Shown: positions 26,155 to 37,341, counted from the first letter of the stretch. The stretch is 64,000 nt of DNA from Cyathus striatus (GCA_025738555.1 JAOVFP010000006.1:1426001-1490000); one strand, 5' to 3'. Program-made: numbers and translations. The notes: generated from the letters alone by a model not told the origin.

Positions 26155-26319
26155 GCAAGGTGAATCCAAAATAACACAGATCAAGACTTGGGAGGTGGAA
26201 TGAATGTGCTGGAGTTCATGAGATAAAGAGGTATACATATAGTCAGTATGGATCTACATAAGGTAGGGTAACTATGCACCTGGAGTTCATGAGATAAAGA
26301 GGTGAACTCCAAGTGCCAG
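26155..26319 (-). repeat. terminal segment of element C, right copy (probable 5' LTR)
   Basis: Copy of 15704-15862, immediately upstream (minus strand) of gag. The stretch after it, TTGCATCAAGTTATGGG, would be the primer-site region. Confidence 0.55.
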
Positions 26320-27386
26320 ATTGAGTTTTTGTTTTCAGTATCACATATTCTGGTTGATGACTGTAAACCTTTTAATTGATTGCCTGTGCATTATTTATTT
26401 ATTCTACCTTTGTTCTAAAAGCCCTTGTTTCATTATAATTTACTATCTTCATTAGATATTTTTTCACCTTTGGTTTACTACTAAGCTATTACATCATTTC
26501 CACAGTTATACATTCATTTTAATAACTCCCACTTTGTTCTAATTATTCTACTGTGGGGGAATCAAGGGGGTAAATGCAGTACTTTATGCTTCCCCCCCAG
26601 TCTGTCTGGACTCCAGGTGTACTCAATATATACCAGATATTCTAGATGGACTCTGGCTGAATATGCAATTGTCCAGGTGGAGTCCAGTGTTACTCTTGTA
26701 ATTTTGGCATTAGAATTGTACAAATCCACTAAATATCCTATTAAAATAATAATATTAAGGAACTCTAACTAGTAAATAAATATCCAATTAACACTATTAA
26801 TACTACCTGGTGAAGTAGAAAGCATTAGCAAAGCTACTGGCAGCCTTGGTGCAGCTAGGTAGTGCCAGTCACCATGTTCAACTAGGTGGCAAACAGAGGC
26901 AAAGTAGTATTTTCCTGCCTCTCTCTGCCACACCACCAGCATGCAAAAGAAGCTCACTCTGCCCACATAGGTTTGTAAATTAGCTTAGAAATACTGTGGT
27001 ACCAGTTTATTTTCAGCTCAGCTCACTAATGACTAACCTGCACTCCCTTAACATCCCACCAACCATGGGAATACAGACTTCTGGGCCCACCCAAGTGCCT
27101 GGGAATGCAATGGCAGCTGATCCATGATCTGCAGAAAGTACAACTGCCAATGAGGAGTGAGTAGATGAACCAGTCAGCAGAGAGGCTTCCCCAGCCTCAG
27201 ATGAAGCAGCTGGAGTTCTACATGATACAGAGATTATCAATATGGAGGACACTGCAGCTCACATTCACAAGCTCAAGGCAGCCCTGGCAGCTGCAGAAAC
27301 TCAGATTGCAAACTGGCCACCACTATTCAACATGGCAGCAGAACTGGACATGCTAGCAGCACTGGCTGCTGCAATGCCCAAAGAGC
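26320..27386 (+). other. AT-rich spacer, then a coding-like remnant (27010-27386)
   Basis: 26320-27000 has no recognised feature beyond a C8 tract near 26590. From about 27150 a plus-strand frame reads an acidic, Ala-rich, probably coiled-coil segment (EDTAAHIHKLKAALAAAETQ, AAELDMLAALAAAMPKE) until LTR-B4 interrupts it. It may be the upstream part of the DIRS-like element whose RNase H lies at 28523-28853; this is inference. Confidence 0.4.
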
Positions 27387-27704
27387 TGTCAGAAGTAACA
27401 AGAATAGAGGGGGTAGATGAAGAGAGAATAGAGAATAATAAAGAGCAAGGAAGGTGATAAGGGAGCAAATAACTCAGACACAAACACTGACACAGACACA
27501 AGATGGGAAGGAAACTTGTTGTCAACTACCAAGTTACAGAGTGTTTATATATACTGAGGCTGTCTACCAAAGTCCCAACCAAGGTCCATGTAACTAAGGT
27601 AACTGACAGCTGTCAATCACATATCTGTCAATCACAGAACTGTCAAGTATGACAGGTGACAAGTGACAGCTGTCAAAGAAGCTGTGCAACCCTGAATATC
27701 TAAC
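27387..27704 (-). mobile_element. solo LTR-B4, no matching TSD
   Basis: Complete LTR-B ends, but flanks AGAGC (left) and TGAAG (right) differ. Confidence 0.88.
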
Positions 27705-27811
27705 ATGAAGTCCTGGATTGGCATCACATGAATGGTGGTCATCAAAAAGATACAGCACAACATTTCAACAAAATATACCCCAACCTTAAAATAAAGCAGC
27801 CACTTATTTCT

Positions 27812-28048
27812 ATTAGAATAGCAAAGTGACCACACCAGGGTTTGAATCTGGGACCTATCTGATAGTTTCAGAGTGCTCTAACCAACTGAGCTATATGGTC
27901 TTGTTCAAGTGAAAGTTGGGTTGTATTATATATACCCAAGGACCAAGTGTGTTATTCCTGCCAAGAGCCTCTGTGTATTACTGGGTAGGCATGTATGGAA
28001 TACTCAGGGACTCTACCTGTCACATGACTAATACATCATCATGCAACA
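27812..28048 (-). mobile_element. S1: 237-bp repeat with a tRNA cloverleaf
   Basis: The minus strand carries a tRNA-like sequence (GACCATATAGCTCAG start, GGTTCAAACC-type B box with one change, TGTGGTCA end) near its 3' end, after about 150 bp of non-tRNA sequence beginning TGTTGCATGATG. Same length and ends as S2; flanks show no TSD. Confidence 0.75.
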
Positions 28049-28195
28049 GAAGCAATAATTATCACCACTGACAGGCTATCAGCCAAAGGTTTGGACCATT
28101 CCCATGAGCAGACAATCTCAACATTGGAATGGGTGGAGACATCTGAAGTGCACATTGTACACACTAGGCACTATGTTGATGTGGAGCACACTGAT

Positions 28196-28522
28196 TGTCA
28201 GAAGTAACAAGAATAGAGGGGGTGGATGGAGAGAGAATAGAGAATAATAGAGAGCAAGGAAGGTGATAAGGGAGCAGATAACTCAAACACAAACACTGAC
28301 ACAGACACAAGATGGGGAGGAAACTTGTTAACAACTACCAAGTTACAGAGTGTTTATATATACTGAGGCTGTCTACCAAAGTCCCAACCAAGGTCCATGT
28401 AACTAAGGTAACTGACAGCTGTCAATCTGTCAATCACATATCTGTCAATCACAGAACTGTCAAGTATGACAGGTGACAAGTGACAGCTGTCAAAGAAGCT
28501 GTGCAACCCTGAATATCTAACA
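28196..28522 (-). mobile_element. solo LTR-B5, no matching TSD
   Basis: Complete ends; flanks CTGAT and GGACA differ. It lies within the DIRS-like coding remnant. Confidence 0.88.
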
Positions 28523-28853
28523 GGACACTGAGCTGTCTGTAAGTACACACTGGAGGTGATGGTTGGCCCCAAGCAAGAGCGGGACATTGGTTGGGCAGAA
28601 GCTATGGCTGTGGAACTGGGTCTTCACCTGGCACTCCACTTAGGCATTATCAACCCTGCTTGCTATGCAGGTACATTCTTCCTTGTGCACTCTGACAACA
28701 AAGGAGTTGTAGCAGTAACCATCTCTGGCCAGTCACACAGCAAAAACACCAATGCCATCCTCAAGCAGATTTATGGTCTGCTCGCTTGCAACAGAATTGC
28801 ACTGCATGCCAAATACATTCCCAGTTGCCTTAACATTTCCAATGCTTTGTCCC
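28523..28853 (+). pseudogene. RNase H fragment of a DIRS/Ngaro-like retroelement, split by FB1
   Basis: Open frame with ERDIGWAEAMAVELGLHLAL, VHSDNKGVVAV (the DN motif), KNTNAILKQIYGLL and AKYIPSCLNISNALS. This is the RNase H of tyrosine-recombinase retroelements (family from recognition, not searched). The next residues of this domain, SQGDMHAFLAGFPGVANQAH, are found at 35040-35095 on the far side of FB1, so one gene was cut by that insertion. Confidence 0.65.
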
Positions 28854-29432
28854 GAGGGGTGCCAGCCATTTTGATCATATAACAGCAGTGTTATATGATT
28901 GCCCCAATCAAATAAGCCATGCTATTTTATGGGGATCATAAACAATCATTGAGGTTCTAATTGAATACTACTATTGTATGAATCTATTAAATGATCATAA
29001 GCAATCATTGATTGTTTCTAATTGGATATTACTATTGTATGGATGGTTAGGTGATCATAAACAATCTCTGATTGTTTTTAATTGAATACTACTATTGTAT
29101 GAATGTATTAGGTGATCATAGACAATCATTGATTTATCTAATTGAATACTACTATTGTATAGATGCATTGGGTGATCATAGGCAATCATTGAAGTTCTAA
29201 ATCAATATTACTATTGTATGAATGTATTAAGTAATGATAAACAATCATTGATTTTTCTAATTGAATATTATTATTGTATGAATGGTGAGGTGATCATAAA
29301 CAATCATTGATTTTTACTAATAAAATATTAGTATGAATGGAGAGGCAATTATAAGCAATCATTGATGTTTTCTAATGCAATATTAATATTGAATGGTGTT
29401 AGGCAATCATAAAAAATCATTCATTTTTACTA

Positions 29433-30226
29433 AGGTAGAGGCATTTCATACTCATCAAATGTCATGTGATGTGACATTGGTGTGACAAGAACTTATCAGA
29501 GCAGGATTCCCGCTACAAACCAACCACCAACCATTTATTTTCATTCATTGTCATTGTCCTTTTCCACTTTCTCTATAGAAATGCATACTGTAATATTTAA
29601 GTAAATGGAGAGGTGGTGTGGAAGTATATAGTAGGTATGGCAAAAGTTAGTGCAAGCCTGAGCTCAACCAAGCTAGAGTTGTAGGATTCAAGTAGGATTT
29701 CATTAGGAAACTACAGTGAATATGTTTTCTTTCAGTAGTTCTTTCAAATTAGATTCAGGAAGTTCAAAGAATATGGTGGTGGTGATATTTTTGTGCTATC
29801 CAAGCTGGATGCAAATTCTATTCAAACCTGAGCAATACAAATATGTTTCTGACATTTGTATTGAGTTCTTAGCTTTGTGTTTCTGATTTATATATCCAAT
29901 ATCTTATCCAAACTCTAATTTAATATTCATCCTTTATGTGGGCTTACATCCAAATCTCCTAGTCAATCTATGTATACAGCCTCACAACAGCTTCATCATG
30001 TACCAATGTGCACATATTTAACCTTGTCTGATAGTTCATGCTTTCCACATCATTACTGAGAAAAATCGAAATCCACTGCAAGGTAGGTAGACAGAAATAT
30101 ATAAATTTGGTGGTCTTATAATTTGTAGAATGTTTCATTGTGAATTGTGAACAAGATTTCTTTGGTTTGTCACGCAGAATCACGCTTTTTCACATGACAT
30201 TAGATGAGTATGTACTGCCCCTACCT
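29433..30226. mobile_element. M1: 794-bp TIR element with TA duplication
   Basis: TIRs start AGGTAGAGGCATTTCATACT and (inverted right end) AGGTAGGGGCAGTACATACT, similar for about 36 bp, flanked by TA (29431-29432, 30227-30228). Removing it restores a left-arm repeat unit of FB1. No coding frame; a mariner-type MITE is likely. Confidence 0.75.
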
Positions 30227-30649
30227 TAATTGAATATTAGTATGGATGGTTAGGCAATTATAAGCAATCATTGATCTTTTCTAATTGAATATTATTATTG
30301 TATGGATGGTGAGGTGATCATAAACAATCATTAATTTTAATAATTGAATATTAGTATGGATGATTAGGCAATTATAGAATATTAGTATGAATGGAGAGAC
30401 AGTCATAAACAATCATTGATTTTTCTAATTGAATATTATTATTGTATGAATGGTGAGGTGATCATAAACAATCATTGATTTTTACTAACTGAATATTAGT
30501 ATGGATGGTTAGGCAATCATAAGCAATCATTGATCAATTATTATTGTATGGATGGTGAGATGATCATAAGCAATCATTAATTTTAATAATTGAATATTAG
30601 TATGAATGGTTAGGCAATTATAAGCAATCAATGGTTATTGTATGGATTT

Positions 30650-31400
30650 GTCACATTTCCTCACATGTCACGATTGTGACACATCTTCCCACGCGTCACA
30701 CATCTTCCCGTGTGTTACATATTTCCCGCATGTCACGTTTTTCATGCACGTCACATTAGTCACATATATTCCCACGTGTCACGTTCGTCTCGCGCGTCAC
30801 AATTGTCACATATATTCCCGCGCTTCATGTTAGTCATGCGCGTCACATTTTCCTCACGTGTCACGATTGTCACACATATTCCCGCGCCTCACAAATTTCC
30901 CACACGTCACATATATCACGCACGTCACGTTTGTCACATTCTTTCGCGCATTACATTTGTCATATATATTCCCACGCTTCATGTTAGTCATGTGCGTCAC
31001 GCTTTTCATGCTTTTCATGCTTTTCACACTTTTCACACTTTTCACGCTTTTCACGCTTTTCACACTTTTCACACTTTTCACGCTTTTCACGCTTTTCACG
31101 CTTTTCACACTTTTCACACTTTTCACACTTTTCACGCTTTTCACACTTTTCACACTTTTCACACTTTTCACGCTTTTCACGCTTTTCACACTTTTCACAC
31201 TTTTCACGCTTTTCACACTTTTCATGCTTTTCATGTGTGTCACACTCGTCACATTCGTCACACTTTTCACATTCTTACATTTGTCATGCTTTGAAATCTT
31301 GCCTTTCTTGGGTATTAATCTTTTGATTTACAGTACATGTCCCATGTGTGTCACTCATCATGCTCTTTTCACATGTTACATTCGTCACAATTTTCACAGC
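30650..31400. repeat. FB1 left satellite arm, with a 9-bp tandem array
   Basis: Degenerate 15-20 bp units built on TGTCAC and TTCCCGCGC. At about 31002-31228 it becomes a nearly pure 9-bp array (TTTTCACRC, about 24 copies). The array is open in several frames on both strands, giving artificial Phe-His-Thr and Lys-Ser-Val repeats. Confidence 0.85.
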
Positions 31401-32580
31401 TCAGTAATCTAATTTGGCCTTTGATATTGAAAACATATCTAAATTTGAAACTATGTGAAGTGAGAAATACTCAGTATATCACTTGTTATCCACTATTACC
31501 CTATTATGGTTTTCATTTGCATTATGTTTTTGATGCAAGTCACATGTCAAGTTTGTCATGTTCTCAATATACATCTCATTTGTCACATTTGTGTATATTT
31601 CATAAGATCAAAAGATTTCTGGAACTTATTATGACATGTAGAATATTTCAACTTTATTTATCTTTCATAAGATATAACCACTTGAGCCAGTTATGTGTGT
31701 CTGATTACCTGTATATCTATATTATTGTTCACATTACAGAACAGAAGTATCCAAAACTAGAGAATAAATTATTAAAGCAAGGAAACAAATATGTTCTTGC
31801 TAAATTGAAGGTTATAACATGGGATATTACAATTAGTAAATTATGGAAGTCAAACAGTATGAAGCAACTAGAATGAAAAATGTAGTGTGTATGTAAGTTC
31901 ATCAACATTTTACAATCAAGACTAGAGATATGATATAATGGTATTAAACTATGTAACTCTAAATCACATCAAACTTACACATCTCAGTTATTAGACGATC
32001 ATGATTCTTGTATCACAATTAGTTATACTGATATCTTCAATACACATTATTGAGTTGCATATCTGCTTACTCTATATAACTACATAACAGTTTGCTTTAT
32101 TGATACAGAGAGGTAATGTAAACTATCTCCACTCTTACTGATATTGCATCACAATGTGGAGCAGGCAGATTGCCTGTACCATAGAATTGGGCTTATTTCT
32201 CTTTTTGATACTCAGCTCACTACCATTGTTCTGTACATATTTAAGTACAGTACATTACATTCATTAAATAGAGGTGACTTTCCCTTCCTAGTACCTGTGG
32301 ATATATGGATGTGCTATCAACTCACAAATTCTTTGTCTTAGAATTTCCTTCAAACCAGAAACTTCTTCCATGACAATCAAGTTCACTTCTATACTGCTAT
32401 ATGTGTTGGTGTCTCTGATAAATATTGCTTATCTTTGTACATGCATGGCTTAATCTTTGTGGTAAGCATATGACTACTGGCAGAATGAATCAGGTAACAA
32501 CTCAGACAGCATCAGAAAGTGGTCCATGCACATACTATTGCTGAGTATCCATCTATTAATATAGTTTTCAATTTGCCACC
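31400..32580. other. FB1 core, shared with other family members
   Basis: Not satellite. The part 31960-32110 is recognisably the same as 57225-57390, and in inverse orientation as 59540-59680 and 50690-50800. It is AT-rich with no long frame conserved between copies. Confidence 0.65.
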
Positions 32581-33150
32581 TATACTAAGAGCATGACAAG
32601 TGTTATACTTACAAAGCATAACAAATGTAATGCTGTGAGAAATGTAATGACACACATAGGACATGTAATATGAATCAAAAGATTAATACCCAAGAAAGGC
32701 AAGATTTCAAAGCATGACAAATGTAAGAATGTGAAAAGTGTGACGAATGTGACGAGCGTGACACACATGAAAAGCGTGATGCACGTGAAAAGCATGAAAA
32801 GCGTGACGCACATGACTAACATGAAGCGTGGGAATATATGTGACAAATGTAATGCGCGAAAGAATGTGACAAACGTGATGTGCGTGATATATGTGACGTG
32901 TGGGAAATTTGTGAGGTGCAGGAATATGTGTGACAATCGTGACACGTGAGAAAAATGTGACATGCATGACTAACATGAAGCGCAGGAATATATGTGACAA
33001 TTGTGACGCGCGAGACGAACGTGACACGTGGGAATATATGTGACTAATGTGACGTGCATGAAAAATGTGACATGCGGGAAATATGTAACACACAGGAAGA
33101 TGTGTGATGCGTGGGAAGATGTGTCACAATTGTGATATGTGAGGAAATGT
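32580..33150. repeat. FB1 right satellite arm
   Basis: Inverse complement of the 30650-31400 arm, unit by unit, but with the 9-bp array reduced to a few copies near 32750-32800. Confidence 0.85.
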
Positions 33151-33833
33151 GACAAATCCATACAATAGCCATTGATTGCTTATAATTGCCTAACCATTCA
33201 TACTAATATTCAATTATTAAAATTAATGATTGCTTATGATCATCTCACCATCCATACAATAATAATTGACCAATGATTGCTTATGATTGCCTAACCATCC
33301 ATACAATAATAATATTCAATTAGAATAGATCAATGATTGCTTATGATTGCCTAACCATCCATACTAATATTCAATTAGTAAAAATCAATGATTGTTTATG
33401 ACTGTCTCTCCATTCATACTAATATTCTATAATTGCCTAATCATCCATACTAATATTCAATTATTAAAATTAATGATTGTTTATGATCACCTCACCATCC
33501 ATACAATAATAATATTCAATTAGAAAAGATCAATGATTGCTTATGATTGCCTAACCATCCATACTAATATTCAATTAGTAAAAATGAATGATTTTTTATG
33601 ATTGCCTAACACCATTCAATATTAATATTGCATTAGAAAACATCAATAATTGCTTATGATTGCCTCTCCATTCATACTAATATTCAATTAGTAAAAATCA
33701 ATGATTGTTTATGATCACCTCACTATTCATACAATAATAATATTCAATCAGAAAAATCAATGATTGTTTATGACTGTCTCTCCATTCATACTAATATTCA
33801 ATTAGTAAGGATCAATGATTGTTTATGATCACC

Positions 33834-34588
33834 TGTTATATCCATGTCCAAATACATCATGCCGACATTCCCACGTGACCTTCCAACATACCCAGTCCAT
33901 TCCCGGAATGTACCCGCTTCGGGTTTACACTTCCCAACATTCCCGCCTGGGAACATACCTGGAATCCGTCGGGTTTTCTATCGGGTATCTTGGATACTTA
34001 CATTCTCTTATGACAGCCTCACCACATCATCATTCTATTACTCCTCTCTTCCATTCTTACTTATGCGTTTCATTATGGCCTTTGTAGTTTAGTTTCTTAT
34101 TCTTCATTCTGAGCGCGTCATTTGCGCCACTACTCCTCTTTGCCCAGTCTTTATTTCATTTACTTACACTTAGTATCCTGTCTCCGGATTCATACTTATG
34201 TCTTACTAGTACATATAAATAGTCTTCCAAATGTACTAGGTAGTCCTCAGTATTGGTATCAACTCTGTACACTTTCTTCCTACTCTAAGTTCCGAAACCT
34301 GCTCTGGGTTTTCCTTCGGGTTTCTCTCCCACTGCCTAGTGTAGTGGTGAAGCCCTCTCTTATACTCTGGAATGTCTTCCTCTGTTGAATATTGTCTTCC
34401 TTGAAATACGAACCATTCCCTGGGGATATCCAGGCGGCGCAGCACATATGCTGAAGCCACGGTTCACTTCCGTACTTCTGCTCTCGTTCCCATACCCGTA
34501 CTCACTTCAGGTTTCCGTTATAGTTCTCCCACACCCTCTGGGTGTCTTCACATTCGTTTCCTAGTAGGAAGGGAATTGGTACATAACA
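33834..34588. mobile_element. LTR-F: 755-bp solo LTR inside FB1 right arm
   Basis: Begins TGTTATATCC, ends GGTACATAACA, TSD TCACC (33829-33833, 34589-34593). Clearly richer in C and G than the surrounding arm. Probably from a gypsy-type element; no internal region in the window. Confidence 0.8.
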
Positions 34589-35095
34589 TCACCTCACCAT
34601 TCATACAATAATAATATTCAACTAGAAAAAATCAATGATTGTTTATCATTACTTAATACATTCATACAATAGTAATATTGATTTAGAACTTCAATGATTG
34701 CCTATGATCACCCAATGCATCTATACAATAGTAGTATTCAATTAGATAAATCAATGATTGTCTATGATCACCTAATACATTCATACAATAGTAGTATTCA
34801 ATTAAAAACAATCAGAGATTGTTTATGATCACCTAACCATCCATACAATAGTAATATCCAATTAGAAACAATCAATGATTGCTTATGATCATTTAATAGA
34901 TTCATACAATAGTAGTATTCAATTAGAACCTCAATGATTGTTTATGATCCCAATCATAAAATAGCATGGCTTATTTGATTGGGGCAATCATATAACACTG
35001 CTGTTATATGATCAGAATGGCTGGCACTTATGTTGTCCCAGGGTGACATGCATGCTTTCCTGGCTGGTTTCCCTGGAGTGGCCAACCAGGCACAT

Positions 35096-36085
35096 CTGAG
35101 TTGGACTGATAATGTCATATGTGAGTGCTGGTTTAAAGAAACATTTGTTCCATATGCTAAAGCAAAGTGGACTGATGAAACTAAGCCAATTGTTCTACTT
35201 ATGGATGGGCATGAATCTCATGCATCTCTGGGTCTTCAGTGTCTGGTATACAGTATTACTGACTACACAGTTATTATTTTGTACTTTCTATCAAAGTGCA
35301 CACACAAAATGCAACTACTTGATGTCATTGTTTTCAGCAGCATCCAGAAACAATGGAAAAACCATTGTGATCAGTGTACAATAACTGGGAAGAAAATTAA
35401 TCACTATAATATTGTCAGAAGTAACAAGAATAAGAGGGGGTGATTGGGAGAATAAAGGATAATAAAGGAGCAAAGACTCAAACACAAACACAGACACAGA
35501 CACAGATGGGGAGGAAACTTATTGACAACTACCAAGTCACAGAGTGTTTATATACTGAGTCTGTCTACCAAAGTTCAACCAAAGTCCTGTAACTAAAGTA
35601 ACTGACAGCTGTCAATCACATATCTGTCAATCAAGTATCTGTCAATCACAGAACTGTCAATCAAGAATCTGTCAATCAAAGATCTGTCAAGTATGACAGG
35701 TAACAAGTGACAGCTGTCAAAGAAGCTGTGCAACCCAGAATATCTAACAAATATCATTCACAAATACATGAAGATTTGAAAGAAGATAATCCAAGAATTC
35801 ATAAAAAAGGCATTTGAAAAGACTGAAATATACCCATTGAATCATTCCATTTTCAGCAATGAAGATTTTTCCCCAAGCCAATCTTTTTCTAAATACGTAG
35901 TAACTGCACCCTCATTTCCTGATAAAGTCCAAACCTCTGATACTGCTATGTCAAGTGATTCTGAAAGTGATAGCAGTAATGAAGATTATATCTTGACAGA
36001 TATATTAGATACTGAAAATGTCACAAAGTTGACAGCTAGTCCACTGGAGCCTCAGGCCCAGTCAGAACTTCTGCAGGGTTGATCC
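35096..36085 (+). pseudogene. pogo-type DDE transposase remnant, split by LTR-B6
   Basis: Before LTR-B6 the frame reads WTDNVICECWFKETFVPYAK, then LLMDGHESHAS (second catalytic Asp region DGHxSH) and QLLDVIVFSSIQK, as in pogo/Fot1 DDE_1 enzymes. After the LTR it continues KKAFEKTEIYPLN, then NEDFSPSQ and an acidic Ser-rich tail. It is truncated at the N-terminus, where it abuts the DIRS-like fragment at about 35095. Confidence 0.75.
35413..35749 (-). mobile_element. solo LTR-B6 in the pogo remnant
   Basis: TSD AATAT (35408-35412, 35750-35754). Carries extra TGATTGACAG-type minisatellite units. Confidence 0.92.
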
Positions 36086-36409
36086 TGTCAGAAGTAACAA
36101 GAATAAAGGAGGGTGGTTGAGAGGATAGAGAGTAATAAAGGAGCAAGGAGGGTGATGAGAGAGCAAATGGCTCAGACACAAACACTGACACAGACACAAG
36201 ATGGGGAGGAAACTTGTTAATTACTACCAAGATACAGAGTGTTTATATATACTGAGGGTGTCTACCAAAGTCCAACCAAGGTCCTGTAACTAAGGTAACT
36301 GACAGCTGTCAATCTGTCAATCACATATCTGTCAATCACAGAACTGTCAAGTATGACAGGTGACAAGTGACAGCTGTCAAAGAAGCTGTGCAACCCTGAA
36401 TATCTAACA
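36086..36409 (-). mobile_element. solo LTR-B7
   Basis: TSD GATCC (36081-36085, 36410-36414), just after the stop of the pogo remnant. Confidence 0.92.
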
Positions 36410-36850
36410 GATCCGAGAAAAACTGAAAAATTATGAGATCAGATATTTTCGGAACAAATCATTAATTTTGATGTTTTTCAGATCTAATCAGCAGCTAAAA
36501 CTGAGCACAGCTGAGTATGTATTTGCAAAATACTCAGATTATTACAGATAATATATGAGAATTACTGAGTATTACTGAAAGCTACGGAGCATAACAAAAT
36601 GTGAGTATAGAGTATATCTGAGCATAACTGAAGCATCCCAAGAAAAGAATACCAAACCTCCCCAATAACAGCAAAGTGACGGACATGGGTACAAGAGAGG
36701 AAGAATGTACAATAGTACTAGGCAGAACAGAGAACCAGAACATTAAAGCATGTTATTTGGCTTTCAAGTGAGCTTTGTAATCCTGATGAGATGAATGTAA
36801 GCAAAGATTTGTCGTAGATATATCAACTTGCAGCTTTAACAGATTCTGGC
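36410..36850. other. 3' tail of the pogo remnant and spacer
   Basis: AT-rich with repeated CTGAGTAT/TACTGA motifs. Similar motifs occur in inverse orientation near 45640-45735, suggesting another copy of the pogo 3' region there. No frame. Confidence 0.45.
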
Positions 36851-37174
36851 TGTGAGATGTACAACCAGGGCAGTGACCTGCAGGACTGAGAGAGACACAA
36901 TAGGGTCTGAAGTCCAATGTACAGTGAGCAAGTATTAGATTGAAGTAGTATGTGTACAGCTTACCTGAAGTCCAATGTACAGTGAGCAAGTGGGGATTGC
37001 CACTGTAGGACCTCAGGATTATATACTACTAGCTTATCTACCAAAGTCCAAGGGTCTAAGGGTCTAAGGGTCCAAGGGTCCAACCAAGGTCCCAACCCAG
37101 GTCCAGTACCTAAGTTTACCTAAGTCTACCTAAGGTTCATTAGTCAGCAGAGAAGTGTCAGATCACTTCTAACA
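36851..37174 (-). mobile_element. solo LTR-A2 joined to a broken LTR-B
   Basis: Complete LTR-A ends (TGTGAGATG...CTTCTAACA). Left flank CTGGC; the right flank is internal LTR-B sequence, so there is no TSD. Confidence 0.88.
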
Positions 37175-37341
37175 GTCTACCAAAGTCCCAACCAAGGTCC
37201 ATGTAACTAAGGTAACTGACAGCTGTCAATCTGTCAATCACAGAACTGTCAATCAAGAATCTGTCAATCACAGAACTGTCAAGTATGACAGGTGACAAGT
37301 GACAGCTGTCAAAGAAGCTGTGCAACCCAGAATATCTAACA
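37175..37341 (-). repeat. truncated LTR-B8
   Basis: Only the first half of LTR-B remains (minus orientation, ending TATCTAACA at 37341). The missing half is replaced by LTR-A2. Confidence 0.85.

Larger units (their letters stand above)
15704..26319 (-). mobile_element. element C: Ty1/copia retrotransposon, shredded by nested insertions
   Basis: Minus-strand copia element. Gag starts at about 26131, the RT and RNase H follow leftward, and the pol stop is at 16015. A related 160-165 bp segment lies just outside each end (15704-15862 and 26155-26319), probably its LTRs or parts of them. Its coding sequence was interrupted by solo LTR-G (16090), TIR element H (16660), copia element A1 (19433), LTR-B2 (24691, with a large deletion) and LTR-B3 (25434). 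Removing each insertion plus one TSD copy restores adjoining protein segments. Protease and integrase are absent, lost in the deletion at LTR-B2. Confidence 0.8.
28854..35032. mobile_element. FB1: 6.2-kb palindromic foldback element, 7-bp TSD
   Basis: Flanked by TSD TTGTCCC (28847-28853, 35033-35039). Left terminus GAGGGGTGCCAGCC, right terminus (inverted) CATAAGTGCCAGCC. Each arm has TIR, then tandem units of about 60 bp (TGATCATAAACAATCATTGAT...), then a TGTCAC-motif satellite, leading to a non-repeated core at about 31400-32580. No transposase frame is present. Two later insertions, one per arm, break the symmetry (29433-30226, 33834-34588). The host is the DIRS-like RNase H gene. Confidence 0.85.

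Noticed and set aside
30650..31400. CRISPR-like array
   Set aside because: Units are degenerate, there are no constant-length unique spacers, no cas genes, and the context is eukaryotic.
30710..31412. Long open frames of Phe-His-Thr, Phe-Thr-Leu and Lys-Ser-Val repeats on both strands
   Set aside because: A 9-bp tandem array without stops is open in several frames at once; the frames follow the repeat, not codon use.
32580..33161. Similar repeat-based frames in the right arm of FB1
   Set aside because: Mirror image of the left satellite arm, with no protein signature.
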